Shown here: one piece after another, positions 23,591-36,240 of the stretch
Position numbering within the stretch: position 1 is the stretch's first letter
How the letters are laid out: every line of letters begins with the position of its first letter
NCBI GenBank assembly: GCA_022478985.1
Contig: JAKSZP010009284.1
Location: forward strand, 62,001-126,000
Origin: Massospora cicadina
Taxonomy: Eukaryota; Entomophthoromycota; Entomophthoromycetes; Entomophthorales; Entomophthoraceae
DNA length: 64,000 nt
Direction of reading: 5' to 3'
Translations under genes and position numbers: made by a program
Notes under the pieces: model-generated
What the model saw: only the letters and a program-made list of their open reading frames with translations
Told to the model about the DNA's origin: nothing
Databases searched by the model: none

Positions 23591-26500
23591 CGCATACAAT
23601 GAAGCGTTTTACCCAGGGGTCACGTCATTCATTATCCTATTCCAGTCAACACTATTTTTATCAGGTTGATGCATTTCATAAGTTTGGAGTGCCTCTTATT
23701 GACAGATCATGATGTTACCTTATGGCCCATGAGCTTAGAGTTTCTGGTACCCATATTTAATTGTATAAGTAAATCACCCTATCCCTTGCACATACCAGCC
23801 TGATGGGCTTTTCCTGCCTATATCATCCCTTAGGGACTGCCCTTCCAGGTTTTCTGATTGAGAATTTTGTACGGCGTCTAAGAGGGAACCTTTGGTGTTG
23901 ACCGTTGGTCTTGTTTTGAGAGTACGCTGATTAGTGGGTGCTATTGGGTCAGTGGTGGGTTTGACTGTAAGCTTAGTGGGTGAAGTTTCAGGTATTGAAG
24001 TGGTTGTGATGGAAGTAATGACAGCCACCACATCTTGTGATTTAACTATTATTTGTTCTTGAGGATCATCATAAATAACTTGACGCCCTCCATGTAAATA
24101 GTCAAATAGACAGTCTCCTGCTCATGATATTTTATTATTAGTATAAACCCTTTAAACAATCTCGCATTTAAAATCAAATTTGAGAAGGTCACAGTGCATA
24201 CTTCTTTGGTGTTTCACTAGCTTCTTCAGTTTATGGTAGTATTTTAGTGCAATTATGGTCATTGCGTAACATTACCATATACTTCACCCCCTGCAGCAGA
24301 TATTGTCAGTTTGTTATTGACCAGGTGATAGAAGACCAGTTATCTTTATATGCCCATGAGCATATAGAGCCAGTGATTTTTATGGAAAAATATGATACCA
24401 GATGCTCTCAGCTGTCATGCTCTTTTAGCAGTATTGCCCCAACATCTGTACAAGAGGCATCTCATGCTTCTATGAATGATTTTTCTTCATCAGAGTGGCT
24501 CAAAACAGGCGTGGAGGTAAAAACTTCCTTGATAGTGTCAAAGGATCGCTAACACTCTACTTACTAGACAAACAGTACATCTTTGCTCATTAGGGGTGTC
24601 AGAATTTTGATATTCCAATATCACCCAGCTGCTTAGATTATCATAGGTGCTTATTCACTAGGGGACTTGTCACGCTAGTGGATATAAGAGTTATCATTTT
24701 TAGATAAAACTATTGTTTAGCAGAATCATCTTAACAAATATATGGTAATTTGACATGGTTGATCCATCAAATCAAAATGTCTGATTGCTTGATTCTCGTT
24801 GAGGACGATCCCAACAATAAAATAGTATTTAAGTTGTTGTTTTTATATTGATAATTCAATTATTTCATGTAAGCTGTTTGTGGATAATTGCCATTTGATG
24901 GGAGGGGTTCATAATGTTGTTGAAGTGCTGATGACGCTTTAAAACAGCTTCTGTATTAATTAATGAATGCAAAGAAGCATCTTTTGGTAACCTGGAGAAG
25001 GTTTCAGGGGCTAGAAGTGAAGAAACCTGACTAGCTCATTGAGGGAAATATGTGATAGTGTGACCCAAGGAAGGCTGATCAAACAGCAACGTCCGCTGTC
25101 TCCTAAAGTAAGGCGCAAATAGGGGTTGGTTCCGAATTTCCTATAAATATCCTTGTTTTCCCTCAGATAAATAGATACTATCAATTACATTTGTTGTTTA
25201 AAATTTATACATTGGTTATAGTTGGCTCTTAGTATAAGAGTTTAAGTATATGTTATCCTTTGTCTAAAGTATTTGGCCATCAATATCTCTTCTGGGCTCT
25301 TCAAGAAGAGAATATAGAAGAGTTCCCTGCCATTTCAGAGATATCTTTAAAGAGAAGAAGGGCGTGCAACAATTTAGCGTTAACTTTCTAATCAACGTGG
25401 ATTTAAGAAATCTCAACTTAAGTAATAGTCTTTATACTATTACTACTAAGATTTGGTCAATAACAATAAGAATAATAATCAAAGCACAATAGCACTATGG
25501 ACAATGCATACTATAGTATTGGATTTAATCTCCGGAACAACGCCCACCCTCCAAGAAGTCATAAATAGCTTTTAATACCACATATTGAAAAAGTTTTATA
25601 TTGTTCTTTGGCAACATGGCCCCACACAATAGAAAGCTAATCAAGTAATGGTTCCCAATATGGTTCTTTATATTGACTCATTCCTTCAATCATGCTGCAT
25701 CCAAGCATAAGTTGGAATGTACCCCCCATCGTCCTAAACCTGATGGTCATGGCTGACAAATGAAGGGGCTAAGAATCCTTTGGAGTGTCCTTTAAAGTAT
25801 TTTATATCATAAGTATCACCATTACATTGAAAGTGTATGTCCCCTGGTTTACCCTCCTTGAAAAATAATATAATCAACGCAACTATTAAGGACTTGTGCA
25901 GTAAAATTTGGAGCCAAGGCGAGCATCAAAAAGGGTTATATTTGGTGCTAATTGCTAAGAATAATTATGCACAAGGCTTTTCAATTTTTTACAAGGGGAT
26001 GAAGGGGGCAGCCAGTTCTAAAAATCCAGGAAGAATTTTTAAGAAAGTTACTTATCTTAGGAAGCTATGAAACTGTTTATGGGTGCTAGGAGTTGCCCAC
26101 GCCCTTAATATTTTTTGCTTTGGAAAAGCAATGACATGTCTATCCTTAATTACCAGATTTCTAGGATATGTAGTTTTTAAATGATTCAAAGATTGTTTGT
26201 TTTTATGTGCAGGCCTGCTCTCTGCAAGGTGGCAGCCACCACTACTAAGTCCTTTTCATGTGGTTCCAGCATTGTAGTGAAAAGATCTTCTCATCAATAT
26301 ATAACTCTGTGCACATGAAGCTAAGGTCATTTAGCGTGTGATTGATGACCATCTGAAAAATTGTGGGAAATTTTAAGTCTGAGTAGGATGACCCTAAACT
26401 GGTATATGCCATGGAGTGTTCAGATGGTTTTTAACCATTCTTTCCCTTCTTTCACATGGACCTGATGGACTTATTTACCAGATCCAATTTTTTAATACTT

Positions 26501-26700
26501 TTGATTTTGAAATTACTAGAGACCACAGCCTCAAATGGAAGTGGGTAAAGGTCAGGAATGTTAACGATATTTAGGTGGCCATAGTCCATGCAGGGCCGCA
26601 GGGTGCCATCAGGCTTTTGAGAAATACCACTGGAATGATGCAAAGATGTTTTCTTAAATAACCACACCTTACCCATCATCTTATCAACTCATTTTTTCAG
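23591..26700 (-). pseudogene. Gypsy B reverse transcriptase to integrase N-terminus (broken)
   Basis: The frame 26679-26452 contains QKPDGTLRPCMDYGHLN and DLYPLPFE, the fingers region of a chromovirus reverse transcriptase. Further along, 24031-23774 reads SLLDAVQNSQSENLEGQSL, a typical linker between RNase H and integrase. The last 150 bp give a worn zinc-binding segment ending VKRFIVCVPEFQ. The YxDD and RNase H centres are not legible. Gypsy C begins at 23590, and the integrase core continues left of 13522. Confidence 0.7.
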
Positions 26701-26999
26701 GGCTTAGTCCTCGACTGCAGTTATGGTAAAGTGGTCAATTGTATTTTGAAATAGTTTACTGTCAAGAGGAAGTTTCTATCAAACTTGTAGTAAGGTGGCA
26801 GATGGTTCGCTCTATCTACATCAAAAATCTCTTTGTAGTGTTCATATATTAGTGACATTATAGACAGATCAGCAATTGCTTAAGAGGCGGAGTACTCCAC
26901 AGTGGCACTAAAACATACTCTTGTTTCCAGAGTGGGGATCAGAAGAATTTTCCCACAATGATATAATTTCATGAAGGCAAGAATATTCCTCTCTAGGTT

Positions 27000-27260
27000 G
27001 ATGGTTACCAATAGTTGGCGCCGCCATACTACGCCAGGACAATGGAGTAGACTAGGTCCAGAATCGTGAGAATTGATATGGAAACGTTGGCTGTGGCCAA
27101 AAAGTGCAATGGCCTGCTTGAAGGTAGAGTGATGATTGGTACTCTTGAAGACCCATGACTGAGGCTCCCTGTAGTAACTGCTAGACCAAAGGCTTGGGCC
27201 ATCTTGAGAATGATAAAACTTTCTGGAGGCACTAATGTCAATTTAGGCACTAACAACAGT
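27000..27260 (-). pseudogene. Gypsy B protease region (degraded)
   Basis: The frame 27256-27029 has the general shape of the second half of a gypsy retropepsin: KMAQAFGLAVTTGS, then a hydrophobic strand series ending ILTILDLVYSIVLA. The catalytic triad is not visible, so this call rests on position between gag and reverse transcriptase. Confidence 0.45.
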
Positions 27261-27399
27261 TCATCTCAAACTGACTGAGATGTCCATGGCAAGCAATAAA
27301 ATAAGAGCACTTGAATTTATTTAAAGCTGTTCATAGTGCTCTCTCCAGTGGTGCTATTCACGTTTGCTGCAAAGTAGAGTAATCCTGAGATTAGTTGTG

Positions 27400-28766
27400 A
27401 AATTGGGAGGTTATTGCAGCTGCTCAAGCGTAAGATAATAGGACTGATATGGGACCTAATGAACCAATTAATGGTCATGTGTGATTAATATCATCAATTA
27501 TCAGATTGTGGCAACGGTCTTTTTTACCTTATTTTATTGTCTTGAGTTGGTAGGGGGACAATGCTGTAGCCGCTAGGTCCACAGGAACAAAAAGGGTACT
27601 AAGAGGTCTGTTTCTTTCCTTCTCCATGAGATTAATCTGGGTCTGGGTGGGTTAGATGCACCACCAAAATCACAGAGGTATTTTGTTGTTGATTATAAGA
27701 TTCCCTTAATTGGGGGAAAGGCTGGTCATAGTTTGTGATACTTAGTGAGAGGTACTAAGGCTACAAGAGGCTGAAATGACAACTCAATTACTATGCTATA
27801 CTAAGGCATAATGGTTATATAGAGAGCAAGAGCACGCACTTCTGGAGTGTATGTAAATATACCTTGGCGACTTTCTTCCATGATAGTGAATTTAGTTGAT
27901 CCGTCAGTTACTTGATCTTGTTCCATGTGTATTGCTGTCTGTTTTTTCTCATCATTGGATATTAAAAGTACTCCATCCTTGAGGGTAGATGGGGTTGATT
28001 TGGTATAGTGATGGTAAAGTTTACGCAGGGTCAGTTTCTTAATTCTGATTCTGGGGAAGTCCTCAATCTGATGAGACAGCTTGTACGCTCCCTCTAATGT
28101 TTGAGATCCATTTACCATACCATATGTGAGCCTTCTCCCTGGTTAATAGAGGCCTGTAAAGCAGCGATGGCAATGTCCTCTGGGAGTTGGAGGTAATCAG
28201 CTATCTGTTGGAAAGCCTTGATGTGGTCATCTAATCTCGTGGCTTAGCCACATCATTAGAATAGTTTAATAATAGTTGAGTCTCATGGCATAGGTGGCTA
28301 CTATTTATGAAACAATCATGAAAGCTATAGAGGTGACTCTCCTAGGTAGGAGTTCTGGTATAGTAAGGTGCTGGCCCAAGTATTTGCTTCCCCTTGTAAG
28401 GCGTCAAATAATGCCAGATGTTGATCTTTGTAGGCTCTGTAGTTCCATTTAAGGTAGCTCAAAATATGAGTTCTTCCAACACATTCACCTGGTGGGCTGC
28501 CTCGTCTGAAGGGAAGTAAGTGAGTCTTATCACGTCACATTGCAGGAGTGGGGCATTGAGGGGGTGATCAATTTACCACCCAAATGAGCAGCGCTTGATA
28601 GATGACTCTGATCAACACTACCCATGACAAAAATGTCAGGAGAGTGCGCATGAGACTCAATTAATTTTGTTTAGCTATAGAAGGACCCAGATTGAACAGA
28701 TCTTGGGCCAACGACATAATTGTAGTATCAATTGAATGGGTATTATGTTGGACAACTGATGTGCCG
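27400..28766 (-). pseudogene. Gypsy B gag, downstream part (degraded)
   Basis: The open frame 28118-27801 encodes 105 residues, including FPRIRIKKLTLRKLYHHYTKS, without a recognised domain. Its place upstream of protease and reverse transcriptase implies gag. It is separated from the rest of gag and the 5' LTR by LINE-like copy 2. Confidence 0.5.
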
Positions 28767-28783
28767 ACAAAAGACTTGGCTTC

Positions 28784-30714
28784 ACTTTCTTTCCACTCAG
28801 AGTCACTTTTGAGCGATTTTATTCAAAAAAGTAAGTAAACAACTATCAATCCTACGCCTGCCACTCCCATTTGATCCCCGTGGACGTTGGATTCACCGCT
28901 GGCTGCTCCAGTGTGGTGCAGCGGTGAAACCCTGCCCAGCATTTTCCTTCTGACAGGAAAACGCGCTCAGACTGGTTTGTCCAGTCCCAATAAGTCCTTG
29001 GGTTAGTTTGATCTGCCCAAGGATCTCGCCATCCACCTGGCACATGCCCAGGAATGCCTCACAGCCCACTCATTCTCCCCCGCTCCCAGCTTTGTTTTGG
29101 CCTTCAGGTCAAGTATGGGATATTGTTCCCATATGAGGAACAAGCAATTATTGACCTGGCCCAGGCGGTTATGTAGCCAGCCTGCTTTATAGACTTCCGC
29201 CCCTTTAAGGGATATTTTGACTTAGGCTTCGCTTGTGAAGCTGACACCACCACTGTGGCTACAGTGCCCCTGGTTTTCAAGGGCACCCCTATCCCAACAA
29301 TGCACATTCAGCCCCCCACTGACAACACTATAGTGGTTCAGTTCACGGGGTTGCCCATCCATCTCCCCCGCAGTTCTCCATAAGGAGTTGATGAAAGGTT
29401 TGGTTGCATATGGCTCCAACCCCATCCTTCAATTTGTGGTCCCCAATGGGGCCGCTCGCCTAGCTGGGCCTCATCATTTGCCACGATCAGCACAAAATTT
29501 TCAAAAATTGCATTGTCGCTTTCCCCTGCACCATCATTTCCTCTGCCCGTGACCACCCATTCTGGGCCCGCGTTGAGGGTGGGAGGACCATCTGCCCTTC
29601 CTTCTTCGAGTTAGATCACTTGAAGCATAAATGCCTCTCCCTTGCAGCCTCCTCCAGCCTGGCGCTGTTGTCATCTGGCCCCCAATTTGCCCCACATCCC
29701 ACTGCCTTTCTGACATGGGGTTCAATCCTACCCCCCTCCCCTAAAGCCTGCTGCCGCTTTGGGGCCCACTGCAGCCAACTAACCCTTCCTCAGGCCAGTG
29801 CCACTTGCGCCTCATCTAATCAGGAAATGGCTTGGACAAATGTGGGTTCCCATGTTATTCTGCAGTCATATGCCTCTCTACTTCAATTCGCTGACCCCAA
29901 TTTTAAATTTGACATGAACCCATGGTCCTCATTGGCTGAAACTGATGAGATGATTAATGGAATTGAAGCCTCTAAGCCCACATACAACGAATTTATCCAA
30001 GCATGAAACCCCAAACCAGTCGCTCAATGATTTTACACCCCCCAGCTGTATGCCTTAAAGTTCCGTTTGGATCACCAGCTCGCTATAGTAGCAGCTGCCC
30101 ACCCTGACATATCCGCCATCTGTGAGATGGCCGCGTCATCAGTAGCGGTGCTAACCATGACACTCCCTCTTCCCATCATCAAGCCATCCACATCCCCTCC
30201 TAGCAAACAGTTCATTCTGTTTGCCCACAATAGAGCTAACGCCGCCATCAAAAAAGTGGCTTATGCCTTGCAGACCAACCTAAGAGTCACCCGCGCCTCC
30301 ATGGCTTTATTATCCCAGCTTCCTTCCCTCCGCATTAAGGTGGAGCCTGCTTTTCAAAATACACCAGCGACTTACTGGCCTCTGGTAATTTCATCAACCA
30401 GCCAATTTTTAGCGTCCTCACTCTCCATGTTGCTGATTACCCCACCCCTTTTCTCTCCTCATTGTCCCACACTCTCACCAAGGAGGACTCTGATACTGAG
30501 GATAAACCCCCTGACCCCCCTCCCCTTCCACCATGGTGGGTTGAGCACCTCAATGCTGTCCCACCTGGTTGGCTGTTTTCTCATTTATGATGTTTTGCCC
30601 ACTCATTTTGGGAAGTTGTTTCATACTGTTTGAGTGGTTAGTTCATTTTATTTTTTAGCTCTTTGAGCTTCAGTAATGTCTGTCCCCTGGTCGGCGTGCC
30701 TTGAAATAAATCAA
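28784..30714 (+). mobile_element. ORF1-only LINE-like element, copy 2
   Basis: 1,931-bp non-LTR element on the plus strand flanked by a perfect 17-bp duplication ACAAAAGACTTGGCTTC at 28767-28783 and 30715-30731. It carries one ORF1-like coding region and a 3' end GGCGTGCCTTGAAATAAATC, with no endonuclease or reverse transcriptase. It shares sequence with copy 1 through most of its length. The tail is close to that of the SINE at 19.6 kb, pointing to the same retrotransposition machinery. Confidence 0.88.
29100..30633 (+). pseudogene. LINE ORF1-like protein of copy 2 (broken)
   Basis: Plus-strand frames read FKGYFDLGFACEAD, VVQFTGLPIHLP and, after frameshifts, ICPSFFELDHLKHKC at about 29589-29634. 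That is the copy 1 zinc knuckle with its second cysteine changed to phenylalanine. Longer open pieces follow at 29620-30006 and 30067-30633 (188 codons) in other frames. Near 30470-30540 a frame gives TKEDSDTEDKPPDPPPLPPW, an acidic then proline-rich C-terminal end. No catalytic domain is present. Several stops and frameshifts make the copy inactive. Confidence 0.72.
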
Positions 30715-30731
30715 ACAAAAGACTTGGCTTC

Positions 30732-31223
30732 CACCAAAGGGTACTCTAATACCCACAATAGCATACATAGTCCGCATGGCAGTGCTGTTCTGATTATTTT
30801 GAGTGGGATCTATAGGGGGTTAAGTGTGGTAAATACTAATCAATATACATCATCCCCATTCCAACCACTAAACTGAGTGCTGGTAATAGTCTTGATCATG
30901 ATTCTCTCATTAAGGGGAACATTGGTTGGTTGGGCAGGAGTGGTTGTTCTGGCCAGTTGGGGTGTAGACTATAATAAAAGCCAGGATTTAACTGGTCTCA
31001 CACTTGCTAGTTAGGAATGACAACTACATCATTGCTTTGATTCCATTGGCTTTTTTGTATCAAATCCACCAGATTAGTTTTTTGACTTCATCTTAATCAT
31101 GTCAGATAAAATTAGATTATTTGATGTTTAGTTCAAGAAGCTTATTCATTTAAACAGTTTCTTAAATAATTGTTGTTGTGATACTTTCTGAGGTTGATTT
31201 CCTTGATTTTCTCTAATATAATA
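30732..31223 (-). pseudogene. Gypsy B 5' internal region and gag start (degraded)
   Basis: This lies between the 17-bp duplication of LINE-like copy 2 and the gypsy B right LTR, so it should hold the primer-binding site and start of gag. I could not identify either. The bases next to the LTR read TATTATATTAGAG on the minus strand and do not look like a tRNA-complementary site. Confidence 0.45.
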
Positions 31224-31622
31224 TGTTAATGCAGAAAACCCCAAAGATGGCCACTGCCATTACAGACATCAACGAGTGTGGGACCTCCATCTGTTGTGGT
31301 TGTTTCTTTGGAAAGGCAAGAATTTTTTAATTTATAAAAAATAAAAAAGGTTTTTGTTGTGATATTAACAATCTATTTAAGGATATAATTAAATAACACA
31401 ACACTCCGCCATCAGCAAAATGTCAGGTTTCATAATCTCAGGGACGTGAGGAGGGGGACTGCAGAACATTTCTGACAGCTGGATGAGTGCATTTTCTCAA
31501 TAACTCTGGAAAACATTCGCAGGATTGAAGTTTGGAAATTGCATATTGGATCTTTTTCAGTTTGTAAAGGCGCTTTTTGCTAGCTTTTTGGGTGCCAGAA
31601 TTTTAACATAGTCCTTATTTTT
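31224..31622 (-). repeat. Gypsy B right LTR, inner part
   Basis: Pairs with 4505-4976. It is interrupted at 31628 by a solo LTR whose target duplication GATGT (31623-31627) belongs to this LTR. Confidence 0.75.
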
Positions 31623-31627
31623 GATGT

Positions 31628-32844
31628 TGTGAGTTTTTGAGGATTGGCTCGCTTATTAGATGTATTCCTGTTTCAATAGTCAGGAAGAGTTTAGGCTGAT
31701 AAATTCTCAAATATGCTATGTGTATTATGGTATTTCCCAACTGTTCGGAAGCTCACAAAGCTAAACAACAATATCTGACTCTCTTGGTCTCTTCTAGGGT
31801 AATTTTCCCTCTCTAATCGGGAACTCTCCAAACACATGAAGTTATGACAAGCTCCCCTGAATGCTTGTCTACACTCTTAATATGAAGATCAAATTAATAT
31901 AAGAAGTTATAAGACAAAAATATGATGATATGGAAGGATGATGATTTTATTTTAGGGCCAGGCGCCAGTATTTTATACCTCTAGGACGTCTCCTGGCTAT
32001 ACTCATCTATTAGATGAGTTAATTAAAACCATGCCAATCCGCTATGGATTATGGCAGTGGTTATCAATATACCCAGGTTAATTTGGCACTTGAATTAGCT
32101 TAATTACAATCATTTCAGCCCGATTGAAGGCACTACTACTCTCATCCTTGGGAAGGTTTTAGGCATTTTATTAGCACCTTAGCAGTGTATATTTGCCTTT
32201 CATTCAGCCCAATCACGTTTCGTCATACAGCTGATGAAATACAATAAGTGGGGGAAAAGAATATATATAATTTGAATAATGATGCACCCCTAATTAGGAC
32301 ATTGGCAGGCCTCTCAATAATACTAGTTACTTCCTATTTGGGCTGTCCATGTGCAAGTACTATTGTTTTGTCATACAACTGACGAAAACAACAATTGATA
32401 AAAAAGAATATATGGATTCAAATAATGACGCACCCTAAATTGGGATGTCAGCAAACCCTCTCGATAGTACTTGGTCCTTCCTAATTGGGAAGTCCATATG
32501 TAAGTACTATCATGCTAATTACAGTGATTGACATACATAAAAACTATTGTTCATTAATTTTATTCGCATTAAATTTGATAGATGCAATTAGGGTTGTGCC
32601 ATAGATTCACTTGGTTCACCCAAGTGGCTCCCATAATTGGCCATAAAGTAATAATATCGTAACTATTATTAGCTATGATAATTGGGCATCTCAGATGCAA
32701 TCAAAGAGGTTATGAGGTAAATCTGATTTATCAGATTATGCAGATGAATTGGAAAGATCAAAGGATCCATCAATGTGAGTAATCTATCAGCATTGATGGT
32801 TTTCTCAAAGGGTTTATTTTTGAGTCAACCATCAAAATCTAACA
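31628..32844. repeat. Solo LTR of about 1.2 kb with target-site duplication
   Basis: 1,217 bp starting TGTGAG and ending TAACA, flanked by the 5-bp duplication GATGT at 31623-31627 and 32845-32849 and lying inside the gypsy B right LTR. It contains two tandem diverged units of about 145 bp (near 32225-32370 and 32373-32515), each with TCATACARCTGAYGAAA and AAGTACTAT. Parts match the block at 52.2-53.1 kb in the opposite orientation, for example CCAGTAT..TATACCTCTAG. No coding sequence is seen. Confidence 0.85.
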
Positions 32845-32849
32845 GATGT

Positions 32850-33202
32850 TTACAAAATGATTTGTCCAGGCGCTTGAGGAATTTCTGCCAGATCAAAATT
32901 TATGCATTTATTCTTTTTTGAGTCTGATTTCAATCTGCTGGATCTAGCATAAATTTCATTTAACACTCTCTCTATTTTCTCCAAGTAGATTTTGGTAATT
33001 GATTGTTATGGCTAAATTATATTTTCTGCTAGTTTAAGATGAAGTAAAGTTAAAATTTGGGAGGAGCAGAAAACACCCAGCATTTGTTTAGGGCGTTATT
33101 GAATCTGCTATTTTTGCTAGTGTGTATGCACAGGCCCCCTTTCATGATTGAAAGGTGTATATCACCTATTCCAATCATTTCTACATGGAGAGGACCTTTA
33201 CG
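32850..33202 (-). repeat. Gypsy B right LTR, outer part
   Basis: Pairs with 11486-11775 and ends CCTTTACG where the left copy ends CCCTTACA. It resumes the LTR after the solo LTR. Confidence 0.72.
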
Positions 33203-34717
33203 CTGGCCAACTATTGGTAAACTTTAGTGGCCACATGTCATGGCTGTAATGCATGTCATGATGAGCTAAAATGTCTTTAAAGATGTAGAAATACAACTCA
33301 TAAAAGGAGGAAGCTTTTGATTACAAACAGGGAATATATAGAAAAAATAATTAGAACCTTTACTATTGAAAGCACTGGCCTTGTTTGGGAAATGAGGTTT
33401 AGGGGTTACCTCTCTGTTTTTGCAGGCCCTACAACTCTCTGATGTCTTCTCCAGTGAAAAAATTATTTAGTTCATAAATTGTAAAGGGCCTGAGTTTCAT
33501 AATTGGTCAAGAATTGAGGGTAGGTGGGATGATTGGACACAGCATTATTGGCTTCTCCATAATTTAACTTTTCAAAAATACTAAAATCTCTCAATTGAGG
33601 CGCGCTCCATGATTAGAATTCCTGGCGCTCAATTGACTATCAGTAAATCAATAAATTGAGTAAATATATGGGGATATTAAAAAGGAATTTGAGATTGGGA
33701 TTTTAGGAATTCCTAAAATTATGGCAAAATTGGTGTTTACCATTTATAACAAAAATAAAAAGAAAGCAAAATGGGGGAATAAGGAATTTGAAAAATGAGA
33801 CACAGTTTAGGGAAGAACTTACCAGGAGTAAGCTTGCCATTTTAACAGCATGTCAGTGGATTTTTTAAAAAACATTCTTAACATATACCCATTAGGGTAG
33901 GTGGTGACAGAAGTAGGATTCTTATAGAAAAATGGGAGCAAGCCTTAATTGGCTTATTACTTTTGAGGCAGGTCTAGCAAAAGTGGGGATATGCTCACCA
34001 TGCCTTTTGGGTAAAAACGTGGGATAACTTTAAATAAGGTTGCCTCTCAAGAAAGACCCCACACCATTATTTAAGTCAATTAATCCCAAAATATAGTATG
34101 TGGAGGCACATACAAAAACTATGCCCACCTCATGCAAGAGGCTCCAACAGGCAATTTTTGTTTAGGAAATGGAAATTGAGCTGAAACTAAATTTAAAATT
34201 CTTAGGTTCTTATAATTATACTAGGGCCTTAATTATTAGTTTTTATAATATAAGCATCATCTGATGATACAATAGAAAGGTAAGTTTTATAATTATAGTT
34301 TTAAAATAATAACCTTAAGAAATTTCAAAAAATCCACTCAGTAATAAAAAGCCTTTTTTCATATGAAATGAGTTCCATTATTGAATTATATGACGCCCTT
34401 TGAGTAATGAAAAAAATAAACTTACTAACTACAAAATGAATATAATGTTCACTTTTAGTTTTTTACAAAAACATTTATATATAGTAAATTAAATCTGAGA
34501 CTGATGAAAGGAAAATTTTTCTTCACTGATATCTTTTACACAAGTGATATACCTTATAATAAGCAAGAAGAGAGAGTCACTATATACTAAATGATCTTAG
34601 AATAATTGCAAAACAAAATTTTATTTTTTTAACAATCTGAGCAACACCCTTGCTGTTATATATTATCTCATTGTTCTAAGGACTAGCATATTTGGTTACT
34701 TTAATGTCTTTAATATA
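33203..34717. other. AT-rich stretch with no recognised gene
   Basis: I see no domain-bearing open frame, terminal repeat or tRNA-like head here. It lies between the end of gypsy B and the LINE target duplication and may be old intergenic or repeat sequence. Confidence 0.45.
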
Positions 34718-34802
34718 AATAAATAAGGCTTCTTTTTTTAGTACTAGATGGTCCCAACCCGAGGGGGGATTCATTGATGTTTATTAAATTACGCCTGGGC
34801 TC

Positions 34803-36240
34803 CTAAGAGCCTGAGGCGAGGGAAGGGGAGGGAGGAGGCATTGAGAAAGGGAGGGGGTTTGCGCGCCAGAGCCGTGCTGCAGTGACAACTGAGCGGGGGA
34901 GGTTTGGCGACATAGTGCAGACCTTCAGGGCCATCTCAAAGTGTACCTGAAAGTGGGTGATCATGTGTGGAAGGGTCCACACCTGCTGGTCAAAGGCAGC
35001 ACGAAGGAAGGAGTTATGGATGGTCCAGATGGCTGTGGCATAGGCGAGGACACGGAGGGGTTGGTGGCAACCAGGCAACATCTGCTCAAACATGAGGTCT
35101 TGCACAGGGTGTCCAGACCAGGGCTGAGCATGGAAGAGCACGCGGGCCTTTGGCCAAAATGCGGTGACACCTGGACAGGTGAAAAAATGATGGAGGTGGG
35201 AGTCAATAGGCTCTGCACAGAGGGGGCAGCTTCATTGCTGGAAGGTAGGGCCAGTCCAGTCCCCTGTCCTGTATGAACAGTGGAGCACCCTCCATAAGGT
35301 GTTGGACACATTTGCTGACAGGATGGGGTGATGGACGTCCTTCCACAATTACTTAAGGTTGAATCTCACGGAGGGAGGAAGGTGCTCAAGGAGTCTTGGG
35401 CGGATGGGAGGACGATCTTGGGGGTTGAGGCGAGTTGTGACAACTTGTCCATCGTGCACAATTGCATGGCAACGAGGGCTGAGGCCAGGGCCTTCCCTTC
35501 TGTATGGGAAGGCATGGTGGATCCGCGCGCCTACTCATTTCAGGACAAGGAGATCCTGGTTCCAGTAGGGGGATGAGAATAGTTTCATTCGATGGCCTGG
35601 GTGGTTTGTGAGCCACTCCCCTAATGAGGTCAGAGATTCTCTAGGAAGACCCAGAGCTGCTGACACTGACTGGCGGAGGGCGGGCGCCCATTGGGGCATG
35701 GGGGTCGCGTCCCAGCAGACAATCAGCCATAGGAACTTCAGGAAGATTGTGGTGGCGTGGTATCGCATGTCCAGAAGCCCTAGGCCCCCTTCATTGCAAG
35801 GTCAGGCAATGGTTGAAAGGGCCATTAGTGGATGGTTTGAGCCCCAGATCCAACAGCGGAGGAGTACATTGAGCCGCTTAGAAAAGGCATCTGTGAATGG
35901 GCAGACGTGCGCTAGGAACCAGACTTTGGAGAGGAGGAACACATTGGCCATCAGAGCTTGACCCAGGGGGTGATGTGCCACTGGTTCCAGCTGGCAATCC
36001 TGGAGTTAACTGCTGTGAGGAGCAAGTCCTCATTGTCTTTTAGTGCAACTCCTTGTTGGTGTAAGTCTCGGGGAGTATCCTTTGGTCTCAATCGAGCTAT
36101 CATTCTGTTTCCAAATAAGAAAACACTGAAGAGGATGGTGGTACCCCTCATCACCCAGGGTGACCTCGCCCACATAGTTGACAAGCGATGGGTGATAGCC
36201 CATCCACTTTGGATCCCACCCCGATTCCCTCACTCACCTC
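34803..36240 (-). pseudogene. LINE ORF2, C-terminal part
   Basis: Minus-strand frames show the region downstream of LINE reverse transcriptases: NSRIASWNQWHITPW (near 35990), then LLDMRYHATTIFLKFLWLIV (near 35750). Last comes CPLCAEPIDSHLHHFFTC (near 35180), a Cys-x2-Cys...His...Cys motif found at the end of many LINE ORF2 proteins. The final open segment runs to the stop at 34803. Two or three frame changes are needed to read it through. Confidence 0.8.

Larger units (their letters stand above)
4505..33202 (-). mobile_element. Gypsy element B (chromodomain type), split by nested insertions
   Basis: Ty3/gypsy retrotransposon on the minus strand, the outer shell of the left half of the window. 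Its LTRs are each broken in two. The left one is 4505-4976 plus 11486-11775 (interrupted by gypsy A). The right one is 31224-31622 plus 32850-33202 (interrupted by a solo LTR). With the insertions removed they are about 760 and 752 bp, start TGCTGATGCAG and TGTTAATGCAG, and align along their length. Internal remnants in minus-strand order are gag (about 31.2-27.3 kb), protease (27.3-27.0 kb), reverse transcriptase (26.7 kb), the end of RNase H and zinc-binding integrase N-terminus (24.0-23.6 kb), then after the gypsy C insertion the integrase core and chromodomain (13.5-12.0 kb). I found no matching 5-bp target duplication (agaga on the left, ctggc on the right), which fits great age. Confidence 0.75.

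Noticed and set aside
32225..32515. CRISPR-like direct repeats
   Set aside because: Only two diverged units of about 145 bp within a solo LTR; no short identical repeats with unique spacers occur anywhere in the window.
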